Below, piece by piece: positions 1 to 7,164 of a DNA stretch of 14,658 bases. The DNA is from Methanobacteriota archaeon. GTDB lineage: Archaea; Methanobacteriota; Methanobacteria; Methanobacteriales; Methanobacteriaceae. Position numbers and translations under genes: made by a program. Location: the NCBI GenBank assembly GCA_023430285.1, contig JAEZAV010000129.1, forward strand, positions 1-14,658. Reading direction: 5' to 3'. The notes under the pieces were generated by a model, which was not told the origin of the DNA, did no database searches, and worked only from the letters and a program-made list of their open reading frames with translations. The first letter of the stretch is position 1. Every line of letters begins with the position of its first letter.

Positions 1-1392
1 GTACCAATTAAAGAATCCTACCACGAACTGTTTGATTATGGACTGTATTTAACAGGACTTCGAAACTATGGAAAAACAGTTCAATCAAGACTTACAGGCA
101 AAGTTGCAGTGACTTTTGAGAGTTTTATACAAGAATCAAATTCTGTTAGTACCAACCTTGCGGATCATATCACCCACAAAAAGGGAGAAGTAAATTTAGA
201 ACATCTAAAATCCAATTTAAAGGAATTAAATTTGTATATGGATGAGAAGGGTACTGAATCCATAAAGTTCTTGGCTGATAATTTTATGAGGTTCTTTGAA
301 GATTCAAACAAAATACTTTCTAAACCCATAAACAAGGCCGAAGAAGAAACTATCAGGTTCACACCATTGAACAAGGTGTCCTTTAAACAGGTGATAGGTT
401 CTAGATTTAATCTGGATTCACTATACATTCGACACGCCATAAGATTTACAATTGCCATGGTAATAACCCTTAGCTTTGTTTTTATCGATCATTCAAGAGA
501 TCCTGCTTGGATAGCAATGGGAGTTTTAATTGTACTCAAACCAGATGTTACAAGCACATGGGACAACATGATAACAAGGGTAGCTTTCAACCTCTTCGCT
601 GTCATACTTGCCATAATATTAGCCTTCATATTCCCACACTACATGCTTCTGATCTTTGCATTGGTAGCACTCTACTTCTTCAGAGCATTTTTACCCAACT
701 ACATAGGTCTTTCAATCCTAGCAGTGAGCGTATTCACGGTCTTTGTATGGCCACAGGGCGAAGTGATTAACAACGCTTTTGCAAGGATAATAGATATCGT
801 CATTGGTTCATTAATATCCATCATACTCGTTTATGGTGTACTGCCAAAAAGATTGAGGATAAACCTACCCAACCAGGTCTACAAGGTTTTAAAAGCCAAC
901 CAAGAATATGCCGCACGTATCCTATCAGGAAACTACACAGGTAAAGACGTATCCTCAAAACTTGAAAAAACATTGTTGGAATACAACAACCTTGGATCAT
1001 CATTAAAGAAGATCGAAGATACATTCAAAGATGTTTCAGATGACATTAACATATACAGAGACATATCTGGGGCCTGTTACAATCTTACTGAAGATATTTC
1101 AGCAGTTGCAGGTTACGAAGAGGAGATTTCTAAGATTGATTTCTCTTCCCTCGAAGAGCTGAGTTCTAACATTCTCGACGTATTTGTAGTTGCAATTGAA
1201 AAAAATAAGATACCTGAAGAGCTACCGGATATGCACATCTACGACAAGCAAATATCCGAGATGCTAAAAGAAAATAAGGAAATCAAACAGTACTTCCACT
1301 GGATAGTTTCAGATATATACCTTCTCCATTCCCTGATCAAAGAAGCAGTTGAAACTGGAGCACTAGAGAGGTACAAAAATTTGACCCAATAA
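1..1392 (+). CDS. FUSC-family integral membrane protein, 3' part (5' end outside window)
   Basis: The reading frame is open from base 1, so the gene begins upstream; the GTG at 109 is only an internal in-frame codon. The visible 463 residues start in a soluble helical linker. They then enter a cluster of hydrophobic helices encoded at about 430-850, flanked by the basic segment RHAIRF and by LPKRLRINLP, and end in a long charged, helical C-terminal tail. This layout matches the second half of FUSC/YccS-like proteins (FUSC_2 type), which usually carry two such membrane clusters; the first would lie upstream. The family contains putative efflux or aromatic-acid exporter proteins, but no substrate can be read from the sequence. 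The gene ends 81 bases before the next start on the same strand, without a clear terminator, so co-transcription is possible. Family assignment is good; transport role is only inferred. Confidence 0.8.
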   Translation, partial: VPIKESYHELFDYGLYLTGLRNYGKTVQSRLTGKVAVTFESFIQESNSVSTNLADHITHKKGEVNLEHLKSNLKELNLYMDEKGTESIKFLADNFMRFFEDSNKILSKPINKAEEETIRFTPLNKVSFKQVIGSRFNLDSLYIRHAIRFTIAMVITLSFVFIDHSRDPAWIAMGVLIVLKPDVTSTWDNMITRVAFNLFAVILAIILAFIFPHYMLLIFALVALYFFRAFLPNYIGLSILAVSVFTVFVWPQGEVINNAFARIIDIVIGSLISIILVYGVLPKRLRINLPNQVYKVLKANQEYAARILSGNYTGKDVSSKLEKTLLEYNNLGSSLKKIEDTFKDVSDDINIYRDISGACYNLTEDISAVAGYEEEISKIDFSSLEELSSNILDVFVVAIEKNKIPEELPDMHIYDKQISEMLKENKEIKQYFHWIVSDIYLLHSLIKEAVETGALERYKNLTQ

Positions 1393-1460
1393 AAACATTA
1401 AAGAAGAGACGAAATACAACACAATATCTTAAGACAGATAAATGGAACTAAATTGGTTGT

Positions 1461-1466
1461 GGAGGT
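1461..1466 (+). promoter_or_regulatory. Ribosome binding site deciding the start of the C45 hydrolase
   Basis: GGAGGT with a 7-base spacer to the ATG at 1474. It excludes the in-frame TTG at 1453 as the main start. Confidence 0.8.
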
Positions 1467-1473
1467 TAATTAT

Positions 1474-2643
1474 ATGGTTACTGATGGATATAATGAAGAA
1501 TTTGAAATTATTTCTGAAGAGGGTAAGGGAAAGCTCTTTGAAACTGCTGGATTTTTAATACCTGTATTATCAGGATCCAACTGGGAAATGGGCTATCAGT
1601 ACGGTTCATTGATGGAAGAATCCATGCAAAATGCCTATGATGTGCTTGTGGAGTACGCGTATAAATCCGGTTATCTCAACGATGAAGATGCGAAGTTATG
1701 GGCAGATCGGGCAGTTTCAACCTTTTCAAATCGTAATCGAAAGTTCTATGAGGGGTTAATGGAAAGTACAGGATGGTCTGAGGTTAAGATCGGAATCCTT
1801 GATCAGGTCATAGAGTACGGACTTTACACACGGGGTCTGCATGCTTCAATAGGCTGCACATCAATTTTCTCGTGGGAAACAAGTTCCAACGATGATAACA
1901 TGTACATTGGACGAAATATGGACTGGGTTTCATCCTTCAATAAATTTCCACAGGTACTAATGGTCAGCAATCCCGATGATGGATCCTACAGGTACGCTTC
2001 TGTCACATGGCCAGGAATGTTTGCACCTTACACCGTGCTAAATGAACACGGCATCTACTTAGATGTTCATGACGGTTCAAGCATGGGCGGATCTGTTGTA
2101 ATGAAGGATCGCCCTCCAATTGCTGGAGGATTACTAGATATCATGTCCGAAACTGCTACGCTTAAAGCACTTATCCAACGTTTGCAGGGTGTTAACACCA
2201 GTGTATCCATCATTTTAAACCTTGCTGATGAATCAAATGCAGTTTCAATGGAATGTTCATCGTTGGCAGGGAGCAGAATACGGTACCCTGAAGGTGATTC
2301 AATGGTATCTGTGAACACCTTTTTAAATCCTGACTGGGGAATTCACGTGCGTAACACAGTGAGCCATTCATTGGAACGTTTATCCAACATGAAAGATCGG
2401 ATATCTGAAAACAGGGGCAAAATTGACGCAGAAAAAACACGAGAACTCATGGATATTCCTCTCTTCAATGATGATGGTACCATTGGCAAGGGATCAACCA
2501 AACCAACCAAAGTAGACGTGGATCAAACCACCCACCAAGTTGTGACAGATGTTAAACGACGTGAATTTTGGCTCAAAGTCCCAAATCCTGACTGTTTTGC
2601 TGATTGGACACATATAAACCTGAAGGAACTTTGGAGAAAATGA
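1474..2643 (+). CDS. C45/choloylglycine-hydrolase-like Ntn amidohydrolase (precursor with internal nucleophile Cys)
   Basis: The 389-residue protein belongs to the linear-amide C-N hydrolase group (penicillin V acylase, bile salt hydrolase, acyl-CoA:6-APA acyltransferase). The start is the ATG at 1474, because GGAGGT (1461-1466) lies 7 bases before it; an upstream in-frame TTG at 1453 would place that site inside the gene. The proposed nucleophile is Cys128 in IGCTSIF, preceded by Gly127. Nineteen residues later comes GRNMDW with Arg147 and Asp150, matching the Arg-x-x-Asp pair of bile salt hydrolases. Asn281 in VNTFLNPDW is a candidate oxyanion residue. Known family members cleave themselves so that the Cys becomes N-terminal; here that would release a propeptide of about 127 residues, as in C45 acyltransferases rather than bile salt hydrolases (Cys2). 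There is no signal peptide, so it is probably cytoplasmic. The substrate is unknown. Confidence 0.82.
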   Translation: MVTDGYNEEFEIISEEGKGKLFETAGFLIPVLSGSNWEMGYQYGSLMEESMQNAYDVLVEYAYKSGYLNDEDAKLWADRAVSTFSNRNRKFYEGLMESTGWSEVKIGILDQVIEYGLYTRGLHASIGCTSIFSWETSSNDDNMYIGRNMDWVSSFNKFPQVLMVSNPDDGSYRYASVTWPGMFAPYTVLNEHGIYLDVHDGSSMGGSVVMKDRPPIAGGLLDIMSETATLKALIQRLQGVNTSVSIILNLADESNAVSMECSSLAGSRIRYPEGDSMVSVNTFLNPDWGIHVRNTVSHSLERLSNMKDRISENRGKIDAEKTRELMDIPLFNDDGTIGKGSTKPTKVDVDQTTHQVVTDVKRREFWLKVPNPDCFADWTHINLKELWRK

Positions 2644-2730
2644 TCCAGTGGGGAAGAAATAAACAACTAAGCAAATTAGATAAATATCTACAGCCATAGG
2701 GACATCTAAATCTCAAATTTAAGAATTATC

Positions 2731-2747
2731 CCATTATTTTTTTATTT
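2731..2747 (+). terminator. Oligo-T terminator after the C45 hydrolase
   Basis: A run of seven T (2737-2743) in a T-rich stretch about 90 bases after the stop, with no hairpin, as usual for archaeal intrinsic termination. A second T7 lies at 2845-2851. The rest of 2644-2900, between two convergent genes, shows nothing else. Confidence 0.5.
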
Positions 2748-2859
2748 AGTGTGTGAATGATCTAGAATCAACTGGTAATTTTTGTATTAAAAGAGCGAAT
2801 AGATAAGAAAATGCCGTTTACTTGTTAAGAAAAGCAAATATCAATTTTTTTGTGAATTT

Positions 2860-2882
2860 AAAAAAAAAATATGGAAAAAAAA
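2860..2882 (-). terminator. Double oligo-T terminator of the PsbP-like lipoprotein
   Basis: On the minus strand two T-runs (complement of A10 at 2860-2869 and A8 at 2875-2882) follow the stop codon within 20-40 bases. This is a strong archaeal-type intrinsic terminator. Confidence 0.65.
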
Positions 2883-2900
2883 GATTTTTCATCTCTTTTT

Positions 2901-3431
2901 TTACACAGTGAAACTCTTGGTTATTATGTCAAACAATCCACTTTGCGTCTGGAAGTCAGAAGATAAGGTAGTGTACTGTATGAAGTACAGATAATTGTCC
3001 TTGGTAAAGTCGATGAGTTTTATCTGACCTGTTACGTTGTCTGCAGTTGTGTTGAAAGTGGTTTCGTTGGCAGTTATTCCAGCAATGTTTATGGTGCTGT
3101 TGGTACCATTTAATGTGGCAACCTGTGTTTTGAGAGTGTTAAGATCTGCAGTGTTGTTAGCGTTGTTTGGTAACTTGAAAATTACAACTCCGTTTCCAGT
3201 TGTGGTGTTGTTTTTCTGGATATCTGCATCCCCCACAGCAACTACTGTGCCGTTTTCACTGGAATTTTCGCTGATAATGTTCCAGTTTGCAGGATAACTA
3301 AAGCTGATGCTATTGTTTGAATAAGTCTTTGTTGTCGTTGAATTGTTTCCATTTCCATTCTGACTGGTACAGCCTGAAGCGGCTACCACCAATGCAACAA
3401 TGGCAATGACTACGAATATATATTTCTTCAT
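2901..3431 (-). CDS. PsbP-like surface lipoprotein, rich in N-glycosylation sequons
   Basis: The 176-residue protein has an N-terminal signal sequence ending in the lipobox VAASGC, so Cys21 is the likely lipid-attachment site and the protein would sit on the outer face of the cell membrane. An Asn/Thr/Ser-rich linker (about 22-37) follows, then a domain opening with YSNNSISFSYPANW and running to the C-terminus. That opening (Y-S-x-N-x-x-x-F-x-Y-P-x-x-W) and the length match the PsbP-related proteins common in Methanobacteriales. About thirteen N-x-S/T sequons are present. The same domain opening occurs in the protein at 10611-11420. The start is supported by GGAGGG (3441-3446) with a 9-base spacer. 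The function of this archaeal family is unknown; the name reflects fold similarity, not photosynthesis. Confidence 0.85.
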   Translation of the reverse strand: MKKYIFVVIAIVALVVAASGCTSQNGNGNNSTTTKTYSNNSISFSYPANWNIISENSSENGTVVAVGDADIQKNNTTTGNGVVIFKLPNNANNTADLNTLKTQVATLNGTNSTINIAGITANETTFNTTADNVTGQIKLIDFTKDNYLYFIQYTTLSSDFQTQSGLFDIITKSFTV

Positions 3432-3462
3432 TAAATTTATCCCTCCACTTTAATAACCAATA

Positions 3463-3500
3463 ATACTAATACATATCTATCAAACTATTAGTATAAATAA
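3463..3500 (-). promoter_or_regulatory. Promoter of the PsbP-like lipoprotein with overlapping inverted repeat
   Basis: On the minus strand ATTTATAC (about 3491-3498) is a plausible TATA box 63 bases before the start, giving an expected transcription start near 3469. A perfect 9-bp inverted repeat, ATACTAATA (3463-3471) and TATTAGTAT (3486-3494) with a 14-base spacer, covers the TATA box and the start point. Confidence 0.45.
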
Positions 3501-3520
3501 CTTGTCTAAAGCTACAAACT

Positions 3521-3532
3521 AAATTTATTTAT
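3521..3532 (+). promoter_or_regulatory. Candidate TATA element of the DEDD exonuclease gene
   Basis: AAATTTATTTAT preceded by an A-rich BRE-like stretch. A start about 25 bases downstream (near 3552) would leave a leader of some 17 bases, containing only a weak GGGGTT ribosome binding site before the ATG at 3569. Confidence 0.4.
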
Positions 3533-3568
3533 CAAATTATTTACTTATTTGTTAAATGGGGTTAAATT

Positions 3569-4522
3569 ATGTCTTTTAATGGATCATTAGAAACTGAAGA
3601 ACTGAGATCAAAGCTCATTAAGAAGTACATGGAAACTTCTATGGACGATGCTTTCAATGGAGAAATACTAGAAACAGCTCATGGCTCATGTTACAAGATA
3701 AGTGATTCACGAAAATTAAAACTCAACACACTCCCTAAATCCAAGGCCAAATCAAACCTACTCAGCGATCTTAAAATTATTAAGGGAATTGGAAATTCTA
3801 AGGAGCAAAAACTCAACTCTGAAGGTTATCAAACTGTTGAAGATTTAAAGGAACATCCAACTTACTCTGGAGAAGCATGCAAACTACTGGATCTCTTAGA
3901 TGAAGGAAACACAAGCAACATCACAGACTACGTAACTTGCAGATATCCCAAGAGCCACCCATCGGCACTCTACTCTAGCTGCTTTTCTTCCAATGATAAT
4001 TTTCTTTTCATGGACATAGAAACATTGGGACTCAAATCTGTTCCACTCATACTAATCGGAGTATCAAGGTTTGAAAACAAGAAAATAACAGTTGAACAAT
4101 TTCTTTTAAGGGATCTTGATGACGAGGTATCGGCCCTTGAAGCCTTCAATTCAACTGTGGATGAGGACACCATATTCGTGAGTTTCAACGGTCAAACCTT
4201 TGATATTCCCTACATAAAGGACAGGTTGAACCACCATCAAATTAAAACAGACCTTCAAAGGAATCACCTGGATCTCATGCACTTCTCAAGGAGAGCCTGG
4301 AAAAATCACCTTCCCAACTGCAAACTCCAGACCATAGAAAAACATCTATTTGATTTTGAACGTGAAGATGATGTTCCAAGCAGTATGGTCCCTTCATTTT
4401 ACAAAACCTACCTTGAAACAGGCAACATAGGGACACTCATACCCATAGTTGAACACAACAAGGAAGATGTGATAACCCTCGCAAGAATACTTTCCAGACT
4501 CAACACAGAAATGGACATATAA
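3569..4522 (+). CDS. DEDD-type 3'-5' exonuclease / RNase H-like protein (RNase_H_2, YprB-like) with N-terminal helix-hairpin-helix
   Basis: The 317-residue protein has a helix-hairpin-helix-like segment at about 67-93 (IIKGIGNSKEQKL), then an RNase H-fold exonuclease domain from about 143. The four acidic metal ligands are visible: Asp149 and Glu151 in FMDIETLG, Asp212 in SFNGQTFDIPYI, and Asp300 in EHNKEDVITL. The general-base position is His296, four residues before Asp300; this spacing is that of the DEDDy class although the residue is His. This agrees with the YprB-like RNase_H_2 family, whose members are predicted exonucleases of uncertain substrate. No signal peptide; cytoplasmic. The stop lies 12 bases from the stop of the convergent PolX gene, and both proteins carry HhH DNA-binding elements and nuclease domains. 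A role in DNA repair is inferred. Confidence 0.85.
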   Translation: MSFNGSLETEELRSKLIKKYMETSMDDAFNGEILETAHGSCYKISDSRKLKLNTLPKSKAKSNLLSDLKIIKGIGNSKEQKLNSEGYQTVEDLKEHPTYSGEACKLLDLLDEGNTSNITDYVTCRYPKSHPSALYSSCFSSNDNFLFMDIETLGLKSVPLILIGVSRFENKKITVEQFLLRDLDDEVSALEAFNSTVDEDTIFVSFNGQTFDIPYIKDRLNHHQIKTDLQRNHLDLMHFSRRAWKNHLPNCKLQTIEKHLFDFEREDDVPSSMVPSFYKTYLETGNIGTLIPIVEHNKEDVITLARILSRLNTEMDI

Positions 4523-4534
4523 AAGGTTTAAAAA

Positions 4535-6244
4535 TTAAATTTTAAGGTATTTTAAAAGGTCTTTGAGATTTAAGGTGTTGATTATATCCTCTTTTTTAGC
4601 CCATCCACGTCTTGCAGTTCCAACTCCAAGCTCCATATTAACGAGTTCGTTGATTGAATGTGAATCAGTGTTTATAACCAGCTTAACACCATTTTCAACC
4701 GCCTGTTTGATGTGCATATCTCGAAGATCTAACCTGTTTTTACGGCTGTTAATTTCAAGAAGGGTTTTATTATCCTTAGCAGCCTCAAAAACTTTTTCAA
4801 ATTCGAGTTCGTATCCAGCTCTCCCATGTATTTCCCTGCCTGTGGGATGGGATATGATGTTCACATGTTCGTTGGATGCAGCTGCAACAATCCTTCTGGT
4901 GAGTTCATGTTTGTTTTGGTTGAAACCAGAATGTATTCCTGCAATCACGATGTCCATCTCTTCAAGGAGCTTGTCTGGAACATCTAAATAGCCGTAGGAA
5001 TCTATGCTGGCCTCAACACCATTGAGTACTGTTGTACCATCCAATTTTTTGTTGACACTGTCCACTTCATCCATCTGTTTTTTTATTTGCCTCTCACTGA
5101 GGGCCTTGGATGTTTGAAACGACTTTGAATGATCAGTTACTGCGATGTACTCGTATCCCATTGTCTGGGATTTAAATGCCAGTTCTTTGATGCTGTTTTT
5201 CCCGTCACTCCAGTTGGTGTGTATCTGAAGATCTCCTTTTATATCGTTGAGTTCTAAGAGTTCGGGTAGTGTTCTGTTTATTGCAGCTTGTACTTCTCCT
5301 GTGTTTTCCCTGAGTTCTGGTTCTACGTAATCCATGCCCAGTGAGTTGAAAACCTCTTTTTCAGTAGTTCCAGCCACGAGTTCATCTCCATCGAAAACCC
5401 CGTACTCGTTTAGTTTATATCCGAGGGATATGGCTAGTTTTCGAAGTTCTACGTTGGTTTCTTTAGAGCCTGTGAAGTACAGGAGTGCCGATCCAAATGA
5501 TTCATCCTTGAAGGTTCTTATATCTACATCCATACCATTTTCTTTGAGTCTGATTGTGGATTTGGTTGGTCCGCTTACAACCACATCGTCCACCATGTCC
5601 ATATTGGTGAAAAAATCCATCACTTCCAGGGGTTCGGGGGTTGTGACCAGCACATCGATGTCTCCAACAGTTTCCTTCATCCTCCTTATGGACCCTGCAA
5701 TTTCCACCCTGTCAACGTTGTCCTCACTAGTGAGCAGATCTTTGATCTTCCGTGCGATGGGTAGAATATCTCCAATTAAACTTCTTCCACCACTTTTTTT
5801 TGCAAACCCTAAGTTTATCAGGATATTTCTCTCAGTTTTTTCACCCATACCCTTCAATCTTCTTATCCGATGATTTTTGGCCTGTTTTTCAAGATCGTCA
5901 AGGGTTTTAACTCCAAGTTCCTGGAAAAGCTGTTTGATACCTTTAGGTCCCAAACCCTCCACAGTCATTAGTTCGTCGTAGTTAACTGGAAACTCCTGTT
6001 TGAGGTTTTCAAGGTAGTTGAGGGATCCAGTGTCTATTATTTCCTCGATTTTTCTAGCTATCTTGTCCCCAATACCCGGCAGATCCTGTAGTTTTCCTTG
6101 TTCTCTGATATCTTCAATGGCTTCGGATTGAATTTCTACTGTGTGCGCCGCCCTTCTGTAGGCCTTGGTTCTGAAGTCCACACTCTCCATCTCCATGAGA
6201 TCCGCCACTTGATTCAGAATGGATGCTACAAGCTGATTTTTCAT
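4535..6244 (-). CDS. polX: DNA polymerase/3'-5' exonuclease PolX (family X polymerase with PHP domain)
   Basis: The 569-residue length is usual for bacterial and archaeal PolX. Domains in order: 8-kDa-like N-terminal region with a hairpin DLPGIGDKIARKI (54-66), further HhH elements at 94-107 and 129-141, the nucleotidyltransferase palm with GSIRR (184-188) and GDID giving catalytic Asp195 and Asp197, the third Asp probably Asp241 in MDVDIR, and fingers/thumb with YFTGSKETN (256-264). The C-terminal PHP nuclease domain shows DLQIHTNWSDG (338-348), TDHS (370-373), GVEAS (409-413), GIHSGF (436-441), ISHPTGR (464-470) and NTDSH (525-529). The first PHP motif reads Q-x-H rather than H-x-H. PolX fills short gaps in base excision repair, and the PHP domain trims 3' ends. 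No ribosome binding site precedes the ATG, suggesting a very short leader. Confidence 0.95.
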   Translation of the reverse strand: MKNQLVASILNQVADLMEMESVDFRTKAYRRAAHTVEIQSEAIEDIREQGKLQDLPGIGDKIARKIEEIIDTGSLNYLENLKQEFPVNYDELMTVEGLGPKGIKQLFQELGVKTLDDLEKQAKNHRIRRLKGMGEKTERNILINLGFAKKSGGRSLIGDILPIARKIKDLLTSEDNVDRVEIAGSIRRMKETVGDIDVLVTTPEPLEVMDFFTNMDMVDDVVVSGPTKSTIRLKENGMDVDIRTFKDESFGSALLYFTGSKETNVELRKLAISLGYKLNEYGVFDGDELVAGTTEKEVFNSLGMDYVEPELRENTGEVQAAINRTLPELLELNDIKGDLQIHTNWSDGKNSIKELAFKSQTMGYEYIAVTDHSKSFQTSKALSERQIKKQMDEVDSVNKKLDGTTVLNGVEASIDSYGYLDVPDKLLEEMDIVIAGIHSGFNQNKHELTRRIVAAASNEHVNIISHPTGREIHGRAGYELEFEKVFEAAKDNKTLLEINSRKNRLDLRDMHIKQAVENGVKLVINTDSHSINELVNMELGVGTARRGWAKKEDIINTLNLKDLLKYLKI

Positions 6245-6270
6245 AGGATATATTATGTTGTTAAAACTAC

Positions 6271-6280
6271 ATATTTATTT
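6271..6280 (-). promoter_or_regulatory. TATA box of polX; transcript probably leaderless or nearly so
   Basis: AAATAAATAT on the minus strand is centred about 31 bases before the ATG. An archaeal start 22-27 bases downstream would leave a leader of only a few bases, and the sequence just before the ATG (TATCCT) is not a Shine-Dalgarno site. Confidence 0.45.
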
Positions 6281-6354
6281 CCACAAAAATCCATTAATCA
6301 ACTAAAATAGTAGGACTTAGGCTGAAAAGATTGCCATAAATCCATAGTTTATTT

Positions 6355-6363
6355 AAAAAAAAA
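6355..6363 (-). terminator. Oligo-T terminator of the chagasin-like gene
   Basis: Nine T on the minus strand, about 56 bases after the stop at 6419. It separates this gene from the downstream polX promoter. Confidence 0.5.
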
Positions 6364-6418
6364 TTCAATTTCATTTAAAATAGTTTGTTTTGGTGTTTCT
6401 TGGGTGAATGTTGAATAC

Positions 6419-6760
6419 TTAACTAATATTCACATCTACGGTTCGTTGGTCTTCCCACCAAAGTATCTGTTGTTTGATGGTTATTTTGGTTGTTCCTGTT
6501 TCTAAAGGTTTAAATGTGTACATGTTCATCCAATATCCATCTATAGGTGCACTCCTCTCTTTACTTGTTAACTTGAGCAAGTCATGGTTGTATCCATCAT
6601 TATCTATCCATTCGTCGTACATCAGATCTAACTCAAATGTACTTCCCTTTGCCACATTTATGGTACTGTAACCATCATAATTTGCAGCTGCACTGGCACT
6701 TGAGATACCTCCTAGAATGAAGAGACTCACCAGTAATCCTGCCAATATTTTAATTTTCAT
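6419..6760 (-). CDS. Small secreted protein, chagasin-like (protease inhibitor I42-like) fold suspected
   Basis: The start is the ATG at 6760, because GGAGGT (6768-6773) lies 7 bases before it; the in-frame ATG at 6775 would put that site inside the gene. The 113-residue product has a signal peptide (basic MKIK, hydrophobic core, ISSASA with cleavage near residue 25) and a mature part of about 88 residues predicted as beta-strands. It resembles chagasin/I42 cysteine-protease inhibitors in order and spacing: VAKGSTFELDL, then the loop NDGYNHD where the family has NPTTGY, then YTFKPLETGTTKITI, then WWED where the family has RPWE. The key loop residues are not strictly kept, so inhibitor activity is not shown; a generic Ig-like surface protein is the alternative. 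The promoter closely resembles that of the propeller gene at 12626-13642. Confidence 0.7.
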   Translation of the reverse strand: MKIKILAGLLVSLFILGGISSASAAANYDGYSTINVAKGSTFELDLMYDEWIDNDGYNHDLLKLTSKERSAPIDGYWMNMYTFKPLETGTTKITIKQQILWWEDQRTVDVNIS

Positions 6761-6817
6761 ATGCATTACCTCCATACAATCTTAAAATATATTATTAATT
6801 TTTAATTTAAAAGTTTT

Positions 6818-6840
6818 ATTATATAATATTTGCTAAAACA
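6818..6840 (-). promoter_or_regulatory. Promoter of the chagasin-like gene (AGCAAA-TATA module)
   Basis: On the minus strand TTTAGCAAATATTATATAAT gives a BRE-like element followed by TATATAAT (6818-6825), about 62 bases before the ATG. The same arrangement, with 16 of 19 aligned bases identical, precedes the propeller gene at about 60 bases. Confidence 0.5.
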
Positions 6841-7084
6841 AATTTTTGAATTATGTCCAATATCAGAAAAATCTAAAAAAAACAATGGTTCAAGTTCAGT
6901 TTTTAGCTTTTGCATTGAATATTGCCTTAAATTAATTAAAAAGGGATTTATGAATCTTTATTTATTATTAAACTTTTATTTTCAGGGTTTTAGTTGGTTA
7001 GTTGGGTAATATTAGTTTTTATGAATTCTAATAGTTAAAATAAAGGTCGTGATTCACTTAAAAAGATGGAAATTTTTTAGAAAA

Positions 7085-7095
7085 ATTAATATATC
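7085..7095 (+). promoter_or_regulatory. Candidate TATA box of the histidine kinase gene
   Basis: ATTAATATATC preceded by an A-rich BRE-like stretch (TTTAGAAAA). The expected start is near 7115, leaving a leader of about 50 bases. Only a weak GGTTA precedes the ATG at 7165. Confidence 0.4.
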
Positions 7096-7164
7096 AAGTG
7101 ACAAATAACTACCCTAGAATATTTTTATGCTAGATATTAAATTATTTAATGTTCTGGTTACAAA

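Larger units (their letters stand above)
6761..7164 (+). other. Intergenic region between divergent genes (404 bases)
   Basis: Very AT-rich. It holds the minus-strand promoter of the chagasin-like gene at its left end and the plus-strand promoter of the histidine kinase at its right end (ATTAATATATC, 7085-7095). I see no gene of credible size, RNA fold or repeat between them. Confidence 0.6.

Noticed and set aside
109..1392. Start of the FUSC gene at the GTG at 109
   Set aside because: The frame is open and protein-like through base 1, and there is no ribosome binding site before 109; the gene starts outside the window.
4563..4991. Plus-strand open frame of 142 codons inside polX
   Set aside because: It lies antisense to a complete, motif-rich polX and its translation (Ser/Leu-rich) has no domain features or ribosome binding site.
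5334..5873. Plus-strand open frame of 179 codons inside polX
   Set aside because: Antisense shadow of the palm domain; low-complexity Ser/Leu translation and no start signals.
6942..7010. Tiny hydrophobic open frame (about 19 codons) after a GGGA-like site
   Set aside because: Too short, weak site with short spacer, no supporting context in very AT-rich DNA.
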